Shown here piece by piece: positions 25,465 to 33,247 of a DNA stretch of 64,000 bases. The stretch is from an uncultured Ruminococcus sp. (lineage in GTDB: Bacteria > Bacillota > Clostridia > Oscillospirales > CAG-272). The DNA lies in contig CAJKRH010000003.1 in assembly GCA_905202255.1 (NCBI GenBank), forward strand, positions 11,382 through 75,381. The letters are read 5' to 3'. Below the pieces are notes generated by a model. That model was not told the origin of the DNA, searched no databases, and saw nothing but the letters and a program-made list of their open reading frames with translations. Position numbers and translations under genes: made by a program. Numbering within the stretch: the stretch's first letter is position 1; each line of letters opens with the position of its first letter.

Positions 25465-25911
25465 TTATTTTATCAGATGAGGAAATCCCGCGCGGCTCTC
25501 GGTTTTCGATGCCGCATAGAGTTTATCGAGCAGCGCGGCAAATGTCGCAGTTTCTTCGTCGGTCAGCGACGAAGTAATGTATTCGTAAAACGACGCCTCT
25601 ATCTCCGCTTTTGACGATTTCAGATTTTCCGCCTGCTCTGTGGGATAGAGCAATTGACTGCGCTTGTCGCTCGGGTCATCGCGACGGATAAGATAGCCTT
25701 TCGCTTCGAGATTTTTTGTCCTCCTTGCAATGGCGGCTTTGTCCGCGTGCAGGATTTCCGCGAGTTTCGCCTGCGTGCACCCGGGATTGTGGCGCAGCGC
25801 GTGAATCAGGTCAATTTCCGCCGTGCCTACTCCGTCATCGCGCAGAGAAACGAGAACAAGTTTCTCCGCCTCCCGCGCGATTTTTGTGATTTTTCTCTCT
25901 GTTATATCCAT
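25465..25911 (-). CDS. MarR-family transcriptional repressor
   Basis: This 148-residue DNA-binding protein has the winged-helix pattern of MarR: TAEIDLIHALRHNPGCTQAKLAEILHADKAAIARRTKNLEAKGYLIR, shown here in shortened form as the helix-turn-helix LAEILHADKAAIARRTKNLE and the wing DPSDKRSQLLY. Such proteins repress neighbouring exporters until a ligand binds. It is the first gene of the operon with the heterodimeric ABC exporter. ATG at 25911 follows CGGAGGAAAA. Palindromes between its promoter and start are likely its own binding sites. Confidence 0.9.
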   Translation of the reverse strand: MDITERKITKIAREAEKLVLVSLRDDGVGTAEIDLIHALRHNPGCTQAKLAEILHADKAAIARRTKNLEAKGYLIRRDDPSDKRSQLLYPTEQAENLKSSKAEIEASFYEYITSSLTDEETATFAALLDKLYAASKTESRAGFPHLIK

Positions 25912-25938
25912 ATATTTTCCTCCGTAGCGCAATATAGT

Positions 25939-25957
25939 TGTATATACATCGTTGTAT
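25939..25957. promoter_or_regulatory. Overlapping palindromes, probable MarR operator
   Basis: TGTATATACA (25939-25948, perfect 10-bp palindrome) overlaps ATACA-TCGT-TGTAT (25944-25957). Both lie between the -10 box and the MarR start codon. Confidence 0.55.
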
Positions 25958-25965
25958 CTGCATCT

Positions 25966-25993
25966 ATTATAGCACGCAAAAATAAAATGTCAA
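25966..25993 (-). promoter_or_regulatory. Promoter of the MarR/ABC exporter operon
   Basis: TTGACA (25988-25993), 16-bp spacer, TATAAT (25966-25971) on the minus strand. Both boxes are consensus. Confidence 0.75.
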
Positions 25994-26078
25994 GAGGAGA
26001 GCGCGAAAAAAATGCGTCGCTATTCTCTGCATGAAAATATTCTCTACTTAAGGTTGCAAAAATACAAATACAGGCTGT

Positions 26079-26107
26079 TTGACCTGCCTGCAAATATATG
26101 CTATAAT
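26079..26107 (+). promoter_or_regulatory. Promoter of the XRE/TPR regulator gene
   Basis: TTGACC (26079-26084), 17-bp spacer, TATAAT (26102-26107). Confidence 0.75.
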
Positions 26108-26157
26108 AAACTTAAGCGAAGGATCCGCGCCAAATCAAACTTACAGGAGGAGACAAT

Positions 26158-27225
26158 ATGAATCTTTCAAATAAAATACGCGAGCTGCGCAAAAGCCGAA
26201 ATCTGACGCAGGAACAGCTTGCCGAGGCGCTTTGCGTTTCGCCTCAGGCTGTCTCAAAGTGGGAGCTCGGCACCTGCTATCCCGATATGGGACTTATCCC
26301 GACACTTGCTTACTATTTCAATGTGTCGCTCGATACCTTATTTGATTTTGACGCCGAGCGCATGGGCAAAGAGATAGAGGAAATACGCGTTGAATCGGGT
26401 AAATTTTTCTGGAACGATTTTGAAAAAGCGGAGCGGATTTTGCTCGATGGTCTGAAATCCTATTCCGCATCGCTGACTCTGAAAACAGAACTTTTTGAGC
26501 TTTATGCCTACAATGCCGACCGCGGCGATGCCCACATCCGAAAGGCACTGGCGCTGGCGGAACAGATACTTGCGGTCTCTCAGGATGTTTTCTGCACCTG
26601 CCGCACAAAGAGCAATATAATTCATATATATGAGTATCTTGACACGGAAAAAGGCGAAAATCACACAGCGGAAATCGAAGAAATCATTCATTCCCTGCCA
26701 TATATGTTTCCGTATATGCTGCAAGACAGAATGCGCCTCGCAGCTCAATCGTTCCATAACGAAGAGGGACTGCGTGAAGCGAAACTGCTCAAAAATATCG
26801 AATGGCAGGAACTTTTTATTGCCTGCCAGACAGAGGGAAACCGATACTGTGACCTCGGCGATTATGAACATGCGCTCTCATCATATACGGAGAGTGTAGA
26901 TGTCATCGAGCGATTCATGTATCCCGACAAGAATGGCTACGACGCCTACCCTATCGGCGGAACCCACGCGAACCACGCAATGACACTGCTCGATATTGCC
27001 GCCTGCAAACTCCACCTGAATGAGCCCGACGGAATTGATGAACTTATTGCGCGCGCCAAGCGCATCTATTTCGGCACATATGACAATATTAAGCTGAAAA
27101 ATCCCAAGGATATATATAACCATATGCGTGAATACTTTGCGAAGGAATATCAGGAAAAGGGACTTGATGCATATGCGACGCTGGATTTATCAGAAATAGA
27201 TAAACGCATTGCAGACATGAAATAG
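26158..27225 (+). CDS. XRE-family transcriptional regulator with TPR-like C-terminal part
   Basis: This 355-residue protein begins with a Cro/C1-type helix-turn-helix (LRKSRNLTQEQLAEAL and VSPQAVSKWELG, residues 8-42) followed by a long helical region rich in Tyr and acidic residues that resembles TPR repeats (EKAERILLDGLKSYSAS, DYEHALSSYTESVDVIE). Proteins of this build sense peptides or cell state in Bacillota; the target genes are unknown. GGAGGAG lies before the ATG. It stands alone with its own promoter. Confidence 0.82.
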   Translation: MNLSNKIRELRKSRNLTQEQLAEALCVSPQAVSKWELGTCYPDMGLIPTLAYYFNVSLDTLFDFDAERMGKEIEEIRVESGKFFWNDFEKAERILLDGLKSYSASLTLKTELFELYAYNADRGDAHIRKALALAEQILAVSQDVFCTCRTKSNIIHIYEYLDTEKGENHTAEIEEIIHSLPYMFPYMLQDRMRLAAQSFHNEEGLREAKLLKNIEWQELFIACQTEGNRYCDLGDYEHALSSYTESVDVIERFMYPDKNGYDAYPIGGTHANHAMTLLDIAACKLHLNEPDGIDELIARAKRIYFGTYDNIKLKNPKDIYNHMREYFAKEYQEKGLDAYATLDLSEIDKRIADMK

Positions 27226-27264
27226 AGCCAAAGCACCGCCATGTGCGACCGTCTATAGCTAAAA

Positions 27265-27294
27265 AATAGCAGATGCCGCAAAGCATCTGCTATT
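27265..27294 (-). terminator. Terminator of the nitrilase-family gene
   Basis: Stem AATAGCAGATGC / GCATCTGCTATT; on the minus strand it is followed by a run of T. It may also stop the convergent XRE gene. Confidence 0.8.
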
Positions 27295-27311
27295 CTGTAA
27301 TTCTCATTTTT

Positions 27312-28052
27312 TTACTGAAATTCAACAATAAGAATTCCCTCGCTTCCGGCAGGCAATTCCTCTTTTACGGAGCCTTTATCAAACAAAACGGCACCGCCTT
27401 TGGCGATTTCATCGCAGTCGGATTTATCGATACACAGAGAGCTGACATAAAGAACAGGCGCCTTTATTTTCCCCGCCTGTTCGGCATATTCAAACTTCAC
27501 CGCGTTGTTCCATTCCGAATAATTATAGTCCGTATAGACAGGCCACCAGACAATATCCGGTTTCAGCTCATTTATGCGGGCGATGTTTTCTTCATACAAC
27601 AAATCTCCGCACAGACCGACAGCGACTTTTTTACCAAGGAAATCAAATGTGTGAAATCCGTCACCCTCGCAGTATTCTCTGCCCGCAGACGGTTCTTTCC
27701 AGCCGGGCGATACTCTGCGATATAAATCTGCTATTCTGCCGTTCTTATCTATGGTCATCTGCGAACTGAAAAATGCATCGCCGTCCTTTTCGGCGAAACC
27801 AAATGACACAGCGACGGAATATTCTTTTGTCATGCTGCATATTTCGCGGATGACAATATCGTCGCGGGAAAGTACTATCTCCCTGTCATGTTGAACCGCA
27901 AAATTCAAGCTATAAAAACCTTGAAGAAACGCTTCTCCGAAGATAGCGACATCCGCCTTGCCTGCGCACTTTTCAAGTACATCGGCAAGTACCGCTTTGT
28001 TATGCCCCGTGTCCCCGTCGATAAAGCCAACGGCTGCAAGAGCATATTTCAT
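27312..28052 (-). CDS. Carbon-nitrogen hydrolase (nitrilase superfamily)
   Basis: This 246-residue cytoplasmic hydrolase cleaves C-N bonds, probably of a small amide. The catalytic Glu lies in FGEAFLQGF and the nucleophile Cys in VGLCGDLLYEE. The usual catalytic Lys of the Y-R-K-x-H-L stretch is replaced: the sequence reads YRRVSPGWKE, so the Lys in GWKE may serve instead. The C-terminus is short for the family. ATG at 28052 is eight bases after GGAGG. Substrate unknown. It ends the conserved left flank before the mobile-element remnants. Confidence 0.8.
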   Translation of the reverse strand: MKYALAAVGFIDGDTGHNKAVLADVLEKCAGKADVAIFGEAFLQGFYSLNFAVQHDREIVLSRDDIVIREICSMTKEYSVAVSFGFAEKDGDAFFSSQMTIDKNGRIADLYRRVSPGWKEPSAGREYCEGDGFHTFDFLGKKVAVGLCGDLLYEENIARINELKPDIVWWPVYTDYNYSEWNNAVKFEYAEQAGKIKAPVLYVSSLCIDKSDCDEIAKGGAVLFDKGSVKEELPAGSEGILIVEFQ

Positions 28053-28105
28053 TCTCATCACCTCCGCAAATCACTGCCTGTAAAATCAGTATAACACATC
28101 AGTAT

Positions 28106-28140
28106 AGTCATAACCACCGGCTCAGTCGGTGGTTATGACT
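28106..28140. repeat. Perfect 14-bp inverted repeat at the edge of the remnant zone
   Basis: AGTCATAACCACCG and CGGTGGTTATGACT flank a 7-base loop. There is no T tract, so it is not a standard terminator. It lies about 40 bp before the point where similarity to the 36.6-kb HTH gene begins, so it may be the end of a lost mobile element. Confidence 0.6.
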
Positions 28141-28166
28141 TATATATTTAGAAATCCCATTCTCCG

Positions 28167-28682
28167 ATGTCGCCATCATACCTGCATATATCCAAGCGAA
28201 AATTCCTGTATATGCTTCAAAACGGCTATATCCGCTACGAGGACAACGGCAACAAAACGCATCGGTACTCCTTGCGAATGTGCGATGTGGAAGCCCTGCG
28301 GAAGGAAATGACCAACCATCCCGAACGCTTTGCCGACCTTAACGGGCGGTTTACGGCGCAAAGAAACAAACCACCGACACCGACCATTGTACTGTCGCAG
28401 GACGAGGCAAAGAAACTGCGTGAGTACATAACCAAACAGTGGGCAAAACATCCCGATGCCTTGCCAAGTAATAGGGCGGCTGAGCTGACCGGCTTGACCG
28501 TCGGAACGCTCAACCGCCATGTGGCAAAAGGCAACATCTTCGGCGCGGTAGTCGGTGGGAAGGTACTCATCAGCAAGCAAAGTCTGATCGGATACCTCGC
28601 CGCGCCGGATGGTGTGAGGAAAACAACGATAGTACAGATGAAAAAACTACTTGCGGGGTACAAGCAGGTAGGAAAGCAATAA
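28167..28682 (+). pseudogene. 5'-truncated copy of the mobile-element HTH gene
   Basis: The encoded protein from YLHISKRKF onward is very close to the product of the gene at 36631-37167, with shared segments ALRKEMTNHPERFADLNGRF and ELTGLTVGTLNRHVAKGNIF. The first dozen residues of the intact copy (MEQIISADAARA) are missing and replaced by unrelated sequence; the only ATG in frame (28167) has no ribosome site. The homology continues into the downstream terminator. It is a leftover of a relative of the island element at 31-49 kb. Confidence 0.8.
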
Positions 28683-28684
28683 AA

Positions 28685-28734
28685 AGCAAAGGAATGGTCT
28701 CAAGATGTGCTTGAGGCTCTTCCTTTGCTCTTTT
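28685..28734 (+). terminator. Terminator after the truncated HTH copy
   Basis: AGCAAAGGA...TCCTTTGCT with an inner stem CTCAAG/CTTGAG, followed by TCTTTT. The same structure follows the intact copy at 37169-37220. Confidence 0.75.
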
Positions 28735-28760
28735 AGGTTATGTATCCAAATAAAAAGTCG

Positions 28761-28800
28761 AAAAGTGGTTTGCGTTACAAGCATAATACAAACCACTTTT
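28761..28800. terminator. Hairpin, probable terminator of the GNAT gene
   Basis: AAAAGTGGTTTG / CAAACCACTTTT with a 16-base loop, placed just after the GNAT stop on the minus strand. Confidence 0.6.
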
Positions 28801-28807
28801 CAGTAAC

Positions 28808-29359
28808 TCACTTCATAACTTTTTCAAAGCGGAACATTTCATCCGGCCCCTCGCCGGGGAATGATTGTTCGTCTTTCTCCGGCGGATTCGGATCCGGGTG
28901 CATGGCGGAGAAAAACTCAACGGCGTGAAAACCGCATTTGTTGATATAAAAATGGATATTGCGCTTTTCAAAATATGGCGTGCAGGTCTCCCAGACCTTA
29001 GTTTCGGGGTGCAGAGCTTCCACGGCAAGCCAAGCGCCATAGCCGATGCCTTTGCTGTGTTCCTTCGGCGAAACGAAAAGAAGCTCCAGCTCATTGTGAT
29101 GTGTCTCTTTGTCGATTTTCAGCACCACACCGCCAACCTTTCTGCCTTCATACAGAATCCGGTATGCTTCGCTGCCTGGTGCATCAATACTTTGCTCAAT
29201 GGTTGCGCGGGAGATGATCTCTCCATCCTCATCAAAATGGTCGTCCCGCAACCCGAATTCTTCCACTGCGCCATACTTGAAAGACGCCTGATTATCAAGG
29301 ATGAACTGCTCGCGGTCGCCCGCTTCCAGCGGGGCAAGGGTTACTTTTGTGTTGTTCAT
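28808..29359 (-). CDS. GNAT N-acetyltransferase
   Basis: This 183-residue acetyltransferase has motif A VSPKEHSKGIGYGAWLAVEA and the C-terminal KRNIHFYINKCGFHAVEFF. The target is unknown. The gene is intact, with GGAGG before the ATG at 29359, yet lies inside the zone of broken mobile genes, so it was probably brought in as cargo. Similar GNAT genes are common in Bacillota accessory regions. Confidence 0.8.
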   Translation of the reverse strand: MNNTKVTLAPLEAGDREQFILDNQASFKYGAVEEFGLRDDHFDEDGEIISRATIEQSIDAPGSEAYRILYEGRKVGGVVLKIDKETHHNELELLFVSPKEHSKGIGYGAWLAVEALHPETKVWETCTPYFEKRNIHFYINKCGFHAVEFFSAMHPDPNPPEKDEQSFPGEGPDEMFRFEKVMK

Positions 29360-29503
29360 ATGTACCTCCAAAAAAATAAAAAATACCCGGTCATTACTAA
29401 GTAATAACCGAGCGCACTCGACACCTAATCCGGTATGCGGCCTGCAAGGCTTGCGCCTTACGATCCCCGAGCGTTACGACGCTCTACCTCCGGTGACATG
29501 ATA

Positions 29504-29543
29504 TGAATCAGCCGAACCCGGAAAACCGGAATCCGGCTGATTA
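29504..29543. repeat. Hairpin next to a tRNA-Ser fragment
   Basis: AATCAGCCG.../...CGGCTGATT with an inner CCGG/CCGG stem. It lies where the terminator of a tRNA-Ser gene would lie if the adjacent fragment were complete. No T tract. Confidence 0.5.
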
Positions 29544-29545
29544 TT

Positions 29546-29566
29546 TGGCGGAGAGGAAGGGATTCG
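29546..29566 (-). repeat. 21-bp remnant of the tRNA-Ser 3' end
   Basis: These 21 bases equal the last 21 bases (with CCA) of the tRNA-Ser gene at 49433-49521, in the same orientation. The match then stops and integrase coding sequence begins. It marks the end of an older integration into the same tRNA. Confidence 0.75.
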
Positions 29567-29790
29567 CTCTCGCCTACGGGCTCCGGCGCAGCGAGGCTCT
29601 AGGCCTGAGATGGGACGCCATCGACTTTGAGCGCAATACCATCACCATCAGACACATCGTAACAAATGCCAAGATAGACGGCAAGTATGAGATCGTCCGC
29701 GAGGATCGCGCCAAGACGAAATCCAGTCTGCGCTCTCTTCCTCTGGTCGACAATATCCGGGAGAAGCTGCTGGCCTTGAAGAAATTGATG
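29566..29790 (+). pseudogene. Fragment of a tyrosine recombinase (integrase)
   Basis: The frame reads AYGLRRSEALGLRWDAIDF, which holds the first catalytic Arg of phage-type integrases, then DRAKTKSSLRSLPL. Both the N-terminal part and the HxxR...Tyr C-terminal part are missing. The beginning is fused to the tRNA-Ser remnant and the end to another fragment in a different frame. A decayed relative of the integrase at 35395-36597. Confidence 0.8.
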
Positions 29791-29994
29791 ATATGGATGT
29801 GCGCTATTTCACTCCGACAGAATTCGAGATGCAGCTCTACCAGCGTGTTTACGACAATCTGACCACAGAGATGGTGAAGCGTTATCAGGAGCAGTCGGAA
29901 TCAATCAAGGCTTATAATCGCAGAAAGATCGAGAACTGGGAGCGCATCCAGATGGAACAACTGATAGCGACATATATTCACATCCAGTGCAATG
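29772..29994 (+). pseudogene. Unrecognised gene fragment fused to the integrase remnant
   Basis: A frame with natural-looking protein sequence (VRYFTPTEFEMQLYQRVYDN, then MVKRYQEQSESIKAYNRRK) begins without a start codon where the integrase frame ends. It is helical and charged and looks like the inside of a larger mobile-element protein. Family not identified. Confidence 0.4.
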
Positions 29995-30023
29995 CAATCC
30001 GCATCTTGAATCAATCATATGTA

Positions 30024-30482
30024 TTACCTCCGTTTCTTGTACACGATGATTTCGGCATCGGAACCGTTATCCCCATACTCACAGACCAAAAGATAGTTCT
30101 CATCAGCTGTGAGGCCATAACATCTGTTGCTGTTTTTCTTACAAATCTGATTACCAAGATAAATTCTGTCATCGTCCCAGAATTTAATTTTCTGTCCACC
30201 GGGAAGTGAATATTGCAGGTTTATATAAGCACCATGCAGTGCATTGAGACCTGTAACTTCATCCATATCCTCGATTCCGAGCGCATTGAACTCTGCTATC
30301 AGCTGCTTTTTTAATTTGCAAGGAGCCTCAAAAGATCTGCCGCAATTTTCACACCCCTTATCTTTACAACATACGGCAATCATGCAAGAACCACCAAACG
30401 GATGCCCATTCGTTTCTGTACATCCTCCGCATTCATTTCTCAATCCGCATTCGCTGCAGTCTAATCCGCATAACGTTTTCAT
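30024..30482 (-). CDS. Cys-rich DUF3795-like protein
   Basis: This 152-residue protein has a Cys-rich N-terminal half: CGLDCSECGLRNECGGC, then CMIAVCCKDKGCENCG and CKLKKQL, the spacing seen in DUF3795-type proteins, which probably bind a metal. The C-terminal half (KFWDDDRIYLGNQICKK, LLVCEYGDNGSDAEIIVYKK) looks like a separate small beta domain. ATG at 30482 follows GGAGG. The gene seems intact although its surroundings are decayed. Function unknown. Confidence 0.65.
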   Translation of the reverse strand: MKTLCGLDCSECGLRNECGGCTETNGHPFGGSCMIAVCCKDKGCENCGRSFEAPCKLKKQLIAEFNALGIEDMDEVTGLNALHGAYINLQYSLPGGQKIKFWDDDRIYLGNQICKKNSNRCYGLTADENYLLVCEYGDNGSDAEIIVYKKRR

Positions 30483-30498
30483 TATACTACCTCCATTT

Positions 30499-30744
30499 TT
30501 ATAAAAACAGCAACTCATTGCCTTCAGGATCGCGCAGTATAAGCTCTCTACCGCCCCAAGCCGCTGTAAATGGCGGATTGCACTCTATTCCTGCAGCAAC
30601 AATGTTTTCGTACACCTCATCCATCTTTCCGTTTGTAGAAAAGACAAAGTGGTTACAGACAACACTATTATCCTCATCGCCCTGACGCCAAATCCAGATC
30701 ATCGGCTCATCGGATCCATCCTGCAGAGCCAGCGTAAGCTCAGT
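30499..30744 (-). pseudogene. C-terminal fragment of a VOC (glyoxalase/bleomycin-resistance) protein
   Basis: The frame gives TLALQDGSDEPMIWIWRQ and ends GGRELILRDPEGNELLFL, the classic last strand of VOC proteins with its metal-binding Glu. The N-terminal half is missing; upstream the sequence belongs to another broken gene. The DUF3795-like gene starts 17 bp after its stop. Confidence 0.75.
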
Positions 30745-30806
30745 CTGACATTGAGGTCAGCGCGACTTCTGAGCAACTCCTGTATTTCGCTATATTGTAC
30801 TGCCAT
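30699..30806 (-). pseudogene. Truncated 5' end of a small regulated gene
   Basis: An ATG at 30806 with AGGAGG and a strong promoter begins MAVQYSEIQELLRSRADLNV, then runs into the VOC fragment and stops after 35 codons. The start signals are intact and the body is lost. Family not identified with certainty. Confidence 0.5.
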
Positions 30807-30820
30807 TGCAGTTCCTCCTT

Positions 30821-30885
30821 TTGGGGAACAATTCTTTCAATTATTATATCAGAATATTCCCCAACAGTCAACAAGTATTGGGGAA
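30821..30885. promoter_or_regulatory. Promoter with TTGGGGAA operator repeats
   Basis: On the minus strand TTGACT (30866-30871), 17 bp, TATAAT (30843-30848). The boxes are bracketed by TTGGGGAA at 30821-30828, its inverted copy at 30857-30864 and a third copy at 30878-30885. This is the layout of a repressor-controlled promoter. Confidence 0.6.
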
Positions 30886-31262
30886 CAATTCCGAGAAATA
30901 TTATTTAATATTTCTTCCCAATCTTGCAAATACACATTGAAAGATGCGATTACATTATGGCAAGAAATAAAGAGGGCGCAAAGTACATTTTCTTTCTGCC
31001 GATTTGAACCCCGAGCACTAAAACCCACACATGACTTTTGGTGCGGTTGCCCGCAACCGGGTGTTTTGAAAATCGGCAAATTTCCGTTCGAAAAAAATTA
31101 TTCTAATGCACCAAAAAGTAGGCAAGCCTTAAAAAGCCTTATTTCATGCGGTATTCGGAGATTTTTTATTCTAATATTCACGAACGAAAAAGAGCATAAA
31201 ATCGGCTCGAAAAAGCGACAGAAATGCAAAAAATCAGGGTCGGAGAATTTTCACCAAATAGA
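30886..31262. other. Non-coding remnant sequence
   Basis: I see no supported gene. The stretch is AT-rich, and the long plus-strand frame across it has no ribosome site and runs into the antisense tRNA fragment. Confidence 0.5.
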
Positions 31263-31264
31263 AA

Positions 31265-31297
31265 GAACCCTTGAAAACACTGGGTTTTCAAGGGTTC
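31265..31297 (-). terminator. Terminator of the original tRNA-Ser gene
   Basis: Perfect 14-bp stem GAACCCTTGAAAAC / GTTTTCAAGGGTTC; on the minus strand it follows directly after the tRNA 3' fragment and leads into TTTCTATTT. Confidence 0.75.
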
Positions 31298-31300
31298 CGT

Positions 31301-31357
31301 TGGCGGAGAGGAAGGGATTCGAACCCTTGTGCGCTTTCGCGCAAACTGATTTCGAGT
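31301..31357 (-). repeat. attL-like site: tRNA-Ser 3' fragment at the left end of the island
   Basis: These 57 bases are identical to the 3' part (including CCA) of the complete tRNA-Ser at 49433-49489. The match ends in the anticodon loop with TGATTTCGAGT (31347-31357), the probable crossover core. It marks the left boundary of the integrated element. Confidence 0.88.
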
Positions 31358-31682
31358 GTCATCACTTCCCGATACCTTGCGGTATTTTATGAGAAGATAA
31401 GAGAACCTGAAATCCCCCGCCATAGACGAATTGACCGGGCATTTTGATTGCTTTTGCGAAAAATTACGAAAAAAGCTGATGTCGCGGTGTTTTTCGTCAT
31501 CGACCAACTTCTAACAAAAATCTAACGGCTTTTTTAGAAATTTCATTAGAAGTCCGCGAAAAAAGCCTTTTTGAATTGCGATTTGGCAGTCCGCCGACTG
31601 TGTCTGCACGGAGTGATACAAAAGCAAAAATCATCTGTATCTCTGTGCATACAGTCCGAAGCTCGGACTGCTTTTTTGCGAA
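31358..31682. other. Left end of the element, non-coding
   Basis: No gene is seen. Such a stretch next to an att core normally holds integrase arm-binding sites. AAAAAGCC-type and AAATTTC-type short motifs recur, but no clear array is visible. Confidence 0.45.
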
Positions 31683-32882
31683 TTACAGCTGCTCCGAAAG
31701 CAGAAAATCCGCCAGATGAACGATCCGGATACCGTTCTCAATTCCCGTGTCCATTTCGTTCAGCGTCACCACATATTTCGGATAATGATCCTTGATCTCC
31801 ATCAGATTCCCGACCTCGCGGTCGGAATTTTCCGGCAGCTGCACGCAGACCTGCACATACACCCGCTCGTCGCGGCGGTTGGCAACAAAGTCGATCTCTT
31901 TCGTGTTGTTCTTCCCGATGAACACCTCATATCCACGCCGTTTCAGCTCCAGATAAACAATGTTCTCCAACACCCCGTCCAGCATTTTTCTGTTGTATCC
32001 GAGCAGAGCGTATTTGAGGGACACATCCGAAAGGTAATATTTTTCCTGCGTTTTCAGAATGCTTTTCCCCTGCAGATCATACCGTTCGCACGGATAGATG
32101 ATAAACGCCTGCTCCAGCCAGCGCAGATAGTTATAAATGCTCTCCACTGAAATCGTGCGATGCTCGCTTTTCAGAAAGGTCGAGATGGAGTTTGCGGAAA
32201 AGGTCTTGCCCATGTTTTCCACGACAAATTTCACCACGCGGTCGAACAAGTCCTGCCGGTTGATACGATGGCGTTTGACAATATCGCGCGACACCACCGT
32301 ATGATAAATGCCGTCCACAATCTGATAGGCAGACTGTGCATCGTAGTTGCCGAGAGCAACAATCGGGAATCCGCCGAAGCGGATATATTCGTCCAATAAC
32401 TCATTCCGTGACAGCTTACTGTCTGTCTTAAAATCAAGATATTCGCAGAATGACAAGGTATAGACCGGAATCAGAATATACCGCCCGGTCAGATAGGTGG
32501 AGATTTCGCTTGACATCAGCTTGGAATTGGAACCGGTCACATAAATATCGGCGCGCCCGCCCTCCAATAGACTATTGACCGCCTTCTCCCAGCCGGGAAC
32601 CTCCTGAATCTCGTCAAGCAGCAGGTAATAACGCCCCTCGCCGGTCATTGCAAAAGTCAACTCGTCGTACATCTGCTTTGCCGTGATATTTTCGGGGACA
32701 TCCATTTCGGTGTATTTTTTCAAAATGATGCGGTCGTCACCGACACCGCGCTGTTTAAGCTCTTCTCGGATCATCTCAAAAATCGTGGATTTCCCGCTGC
32801 GGCGCACTCCCGCAAGGATTTTCACAAGTGGCTGATCGATAAAAGGTCTTACCGCTTCCACATAATCGGGTCTGAATATCAT
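31683..32882 (-). CDS. AAA ATPase with DUF4143 domain
   Basis: This 399-residue protein has an N-terminal P-loop ATPase domain with Walker A GVRRSGKST (about residue 26) and Walker B YYLLLDEIQEV, followed by GSNSKLMSSEISTYLTGRY, and a C-terminal DUF4143 domain with the nuclease-like ending GKNNTKEIDFVANRRDERVYVQV. The last segment has an ExDFV...QV pattern like PD-(D/E)xK folds. Such ATPases are frequent on mobile elements and may act as toxins or nucleases, but the role is unproven. It lies just inside the left att site and faces it. GGGGGCG precedes the ATG. Confidence 0.88.
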   Translation of the reverse strand: MIFRPDYVEAVRPFIDQPLVKILAGVRRSGKSTIFEMIREELKQRGVGDDRIILKKYTEMDVPENITAKQMYDELTFAMTGEGRYYLLLDEIQEVPGWEKAVNSLLEGGRADIYVTGSNSKLMSSEISTYLTGRYILIPVYTLSFCEYLDFKTDSKLSRNELLDEYIRFGGFPIVALGNYDAQSAYQIVDGIYHTVVSRDIVKRHRINRQDLFDRVVKFVVENMGKTFSANSISTFLKSEHRTISVESIYNYLRWLEQAFIIYPCERYDLQGKSILKTQEKYYLSDVSLKYALLGYNRKMLDGVLENIVYLELKRRGYEVFIGKNNTKEIDFVANRRDERVYVQVCVQLPENSDREVGNLMEIKDHYPKYVVTLNEMDTGIENGIRIVHLADFLLSEQL

Positions 32883-32904
32883 AAAATCGCCCCCTTTCTT
32901 TTAT

Positions 32905-32933
32905 AGTATACCATAAAAAATGAAAATAATCAA
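32905..32933 (-). promoter_or_regulatory. Promoter of the DUF4143 ATPase gene
   Basis: TTGATT (32928-32933), 17-bp spacer, TATACT (32905-32910) on the minus strand. Confidence 0.6.
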
Positions 32934-33042
32934 GTAGTTTTTCGGTTTTGACCTTAAAAACATATAGACATAAAGCACTTTATAAAATTCCCGATTTTTT
33001 TGCGGTTTGCCGCATTTATTTCTTGCAGGAGGTGTTTTGACC

Positions 33043-33135
33043 ATGAAAATCATGCGCTCGCAGTACTTGATTCAGCTTATCAAAAAGATGCACAACGGTC
33101 GTGTAAAAATCATCACGGGAATCCGCAGGCGTTGA
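33043..33135 (+). pseudogene. Truncated 5' end of a second DUF4143-type ATPase
   Basis: CAGGAGG and an ATG at 33043 begin MKIMRSQYLIQLIKKMHNGR followed by VKIITGIRR, the standard N-terminus of DUF4143 ATPases just before the Walker A Gly-Lys. The frame then breaks and stops. Downstream, another frame reads YFEDAFLLQNPYGKE, which may be the C-terminal leftover. An internal deletion is likely. Confidence 0.7.
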
Positions 33136-33247
33136 AACCTATTTTTCGTATTTTGAAGATGCTTTCTTGCTACAAAATCCCTACGGTAAAGAAAGTGTTT
33201 ATCCCATCACCACCTGAAACAAATTAAATAACTAACGATAACGCCAC

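Noticed and set aside
28106..28140. Rho-independent terminator for the nitrilase or HTH remnant
   Set aside because: No T tract on either side, and it lies upstream of the nitrilase gene and before the HTH remnant.
30649..31392. Plus-strand 247-residue open frame
   Set aside because: It crosses broken genes antisense, and its end is a translation of the antisense tRNA-Ser fragment (LAERKGFEP).
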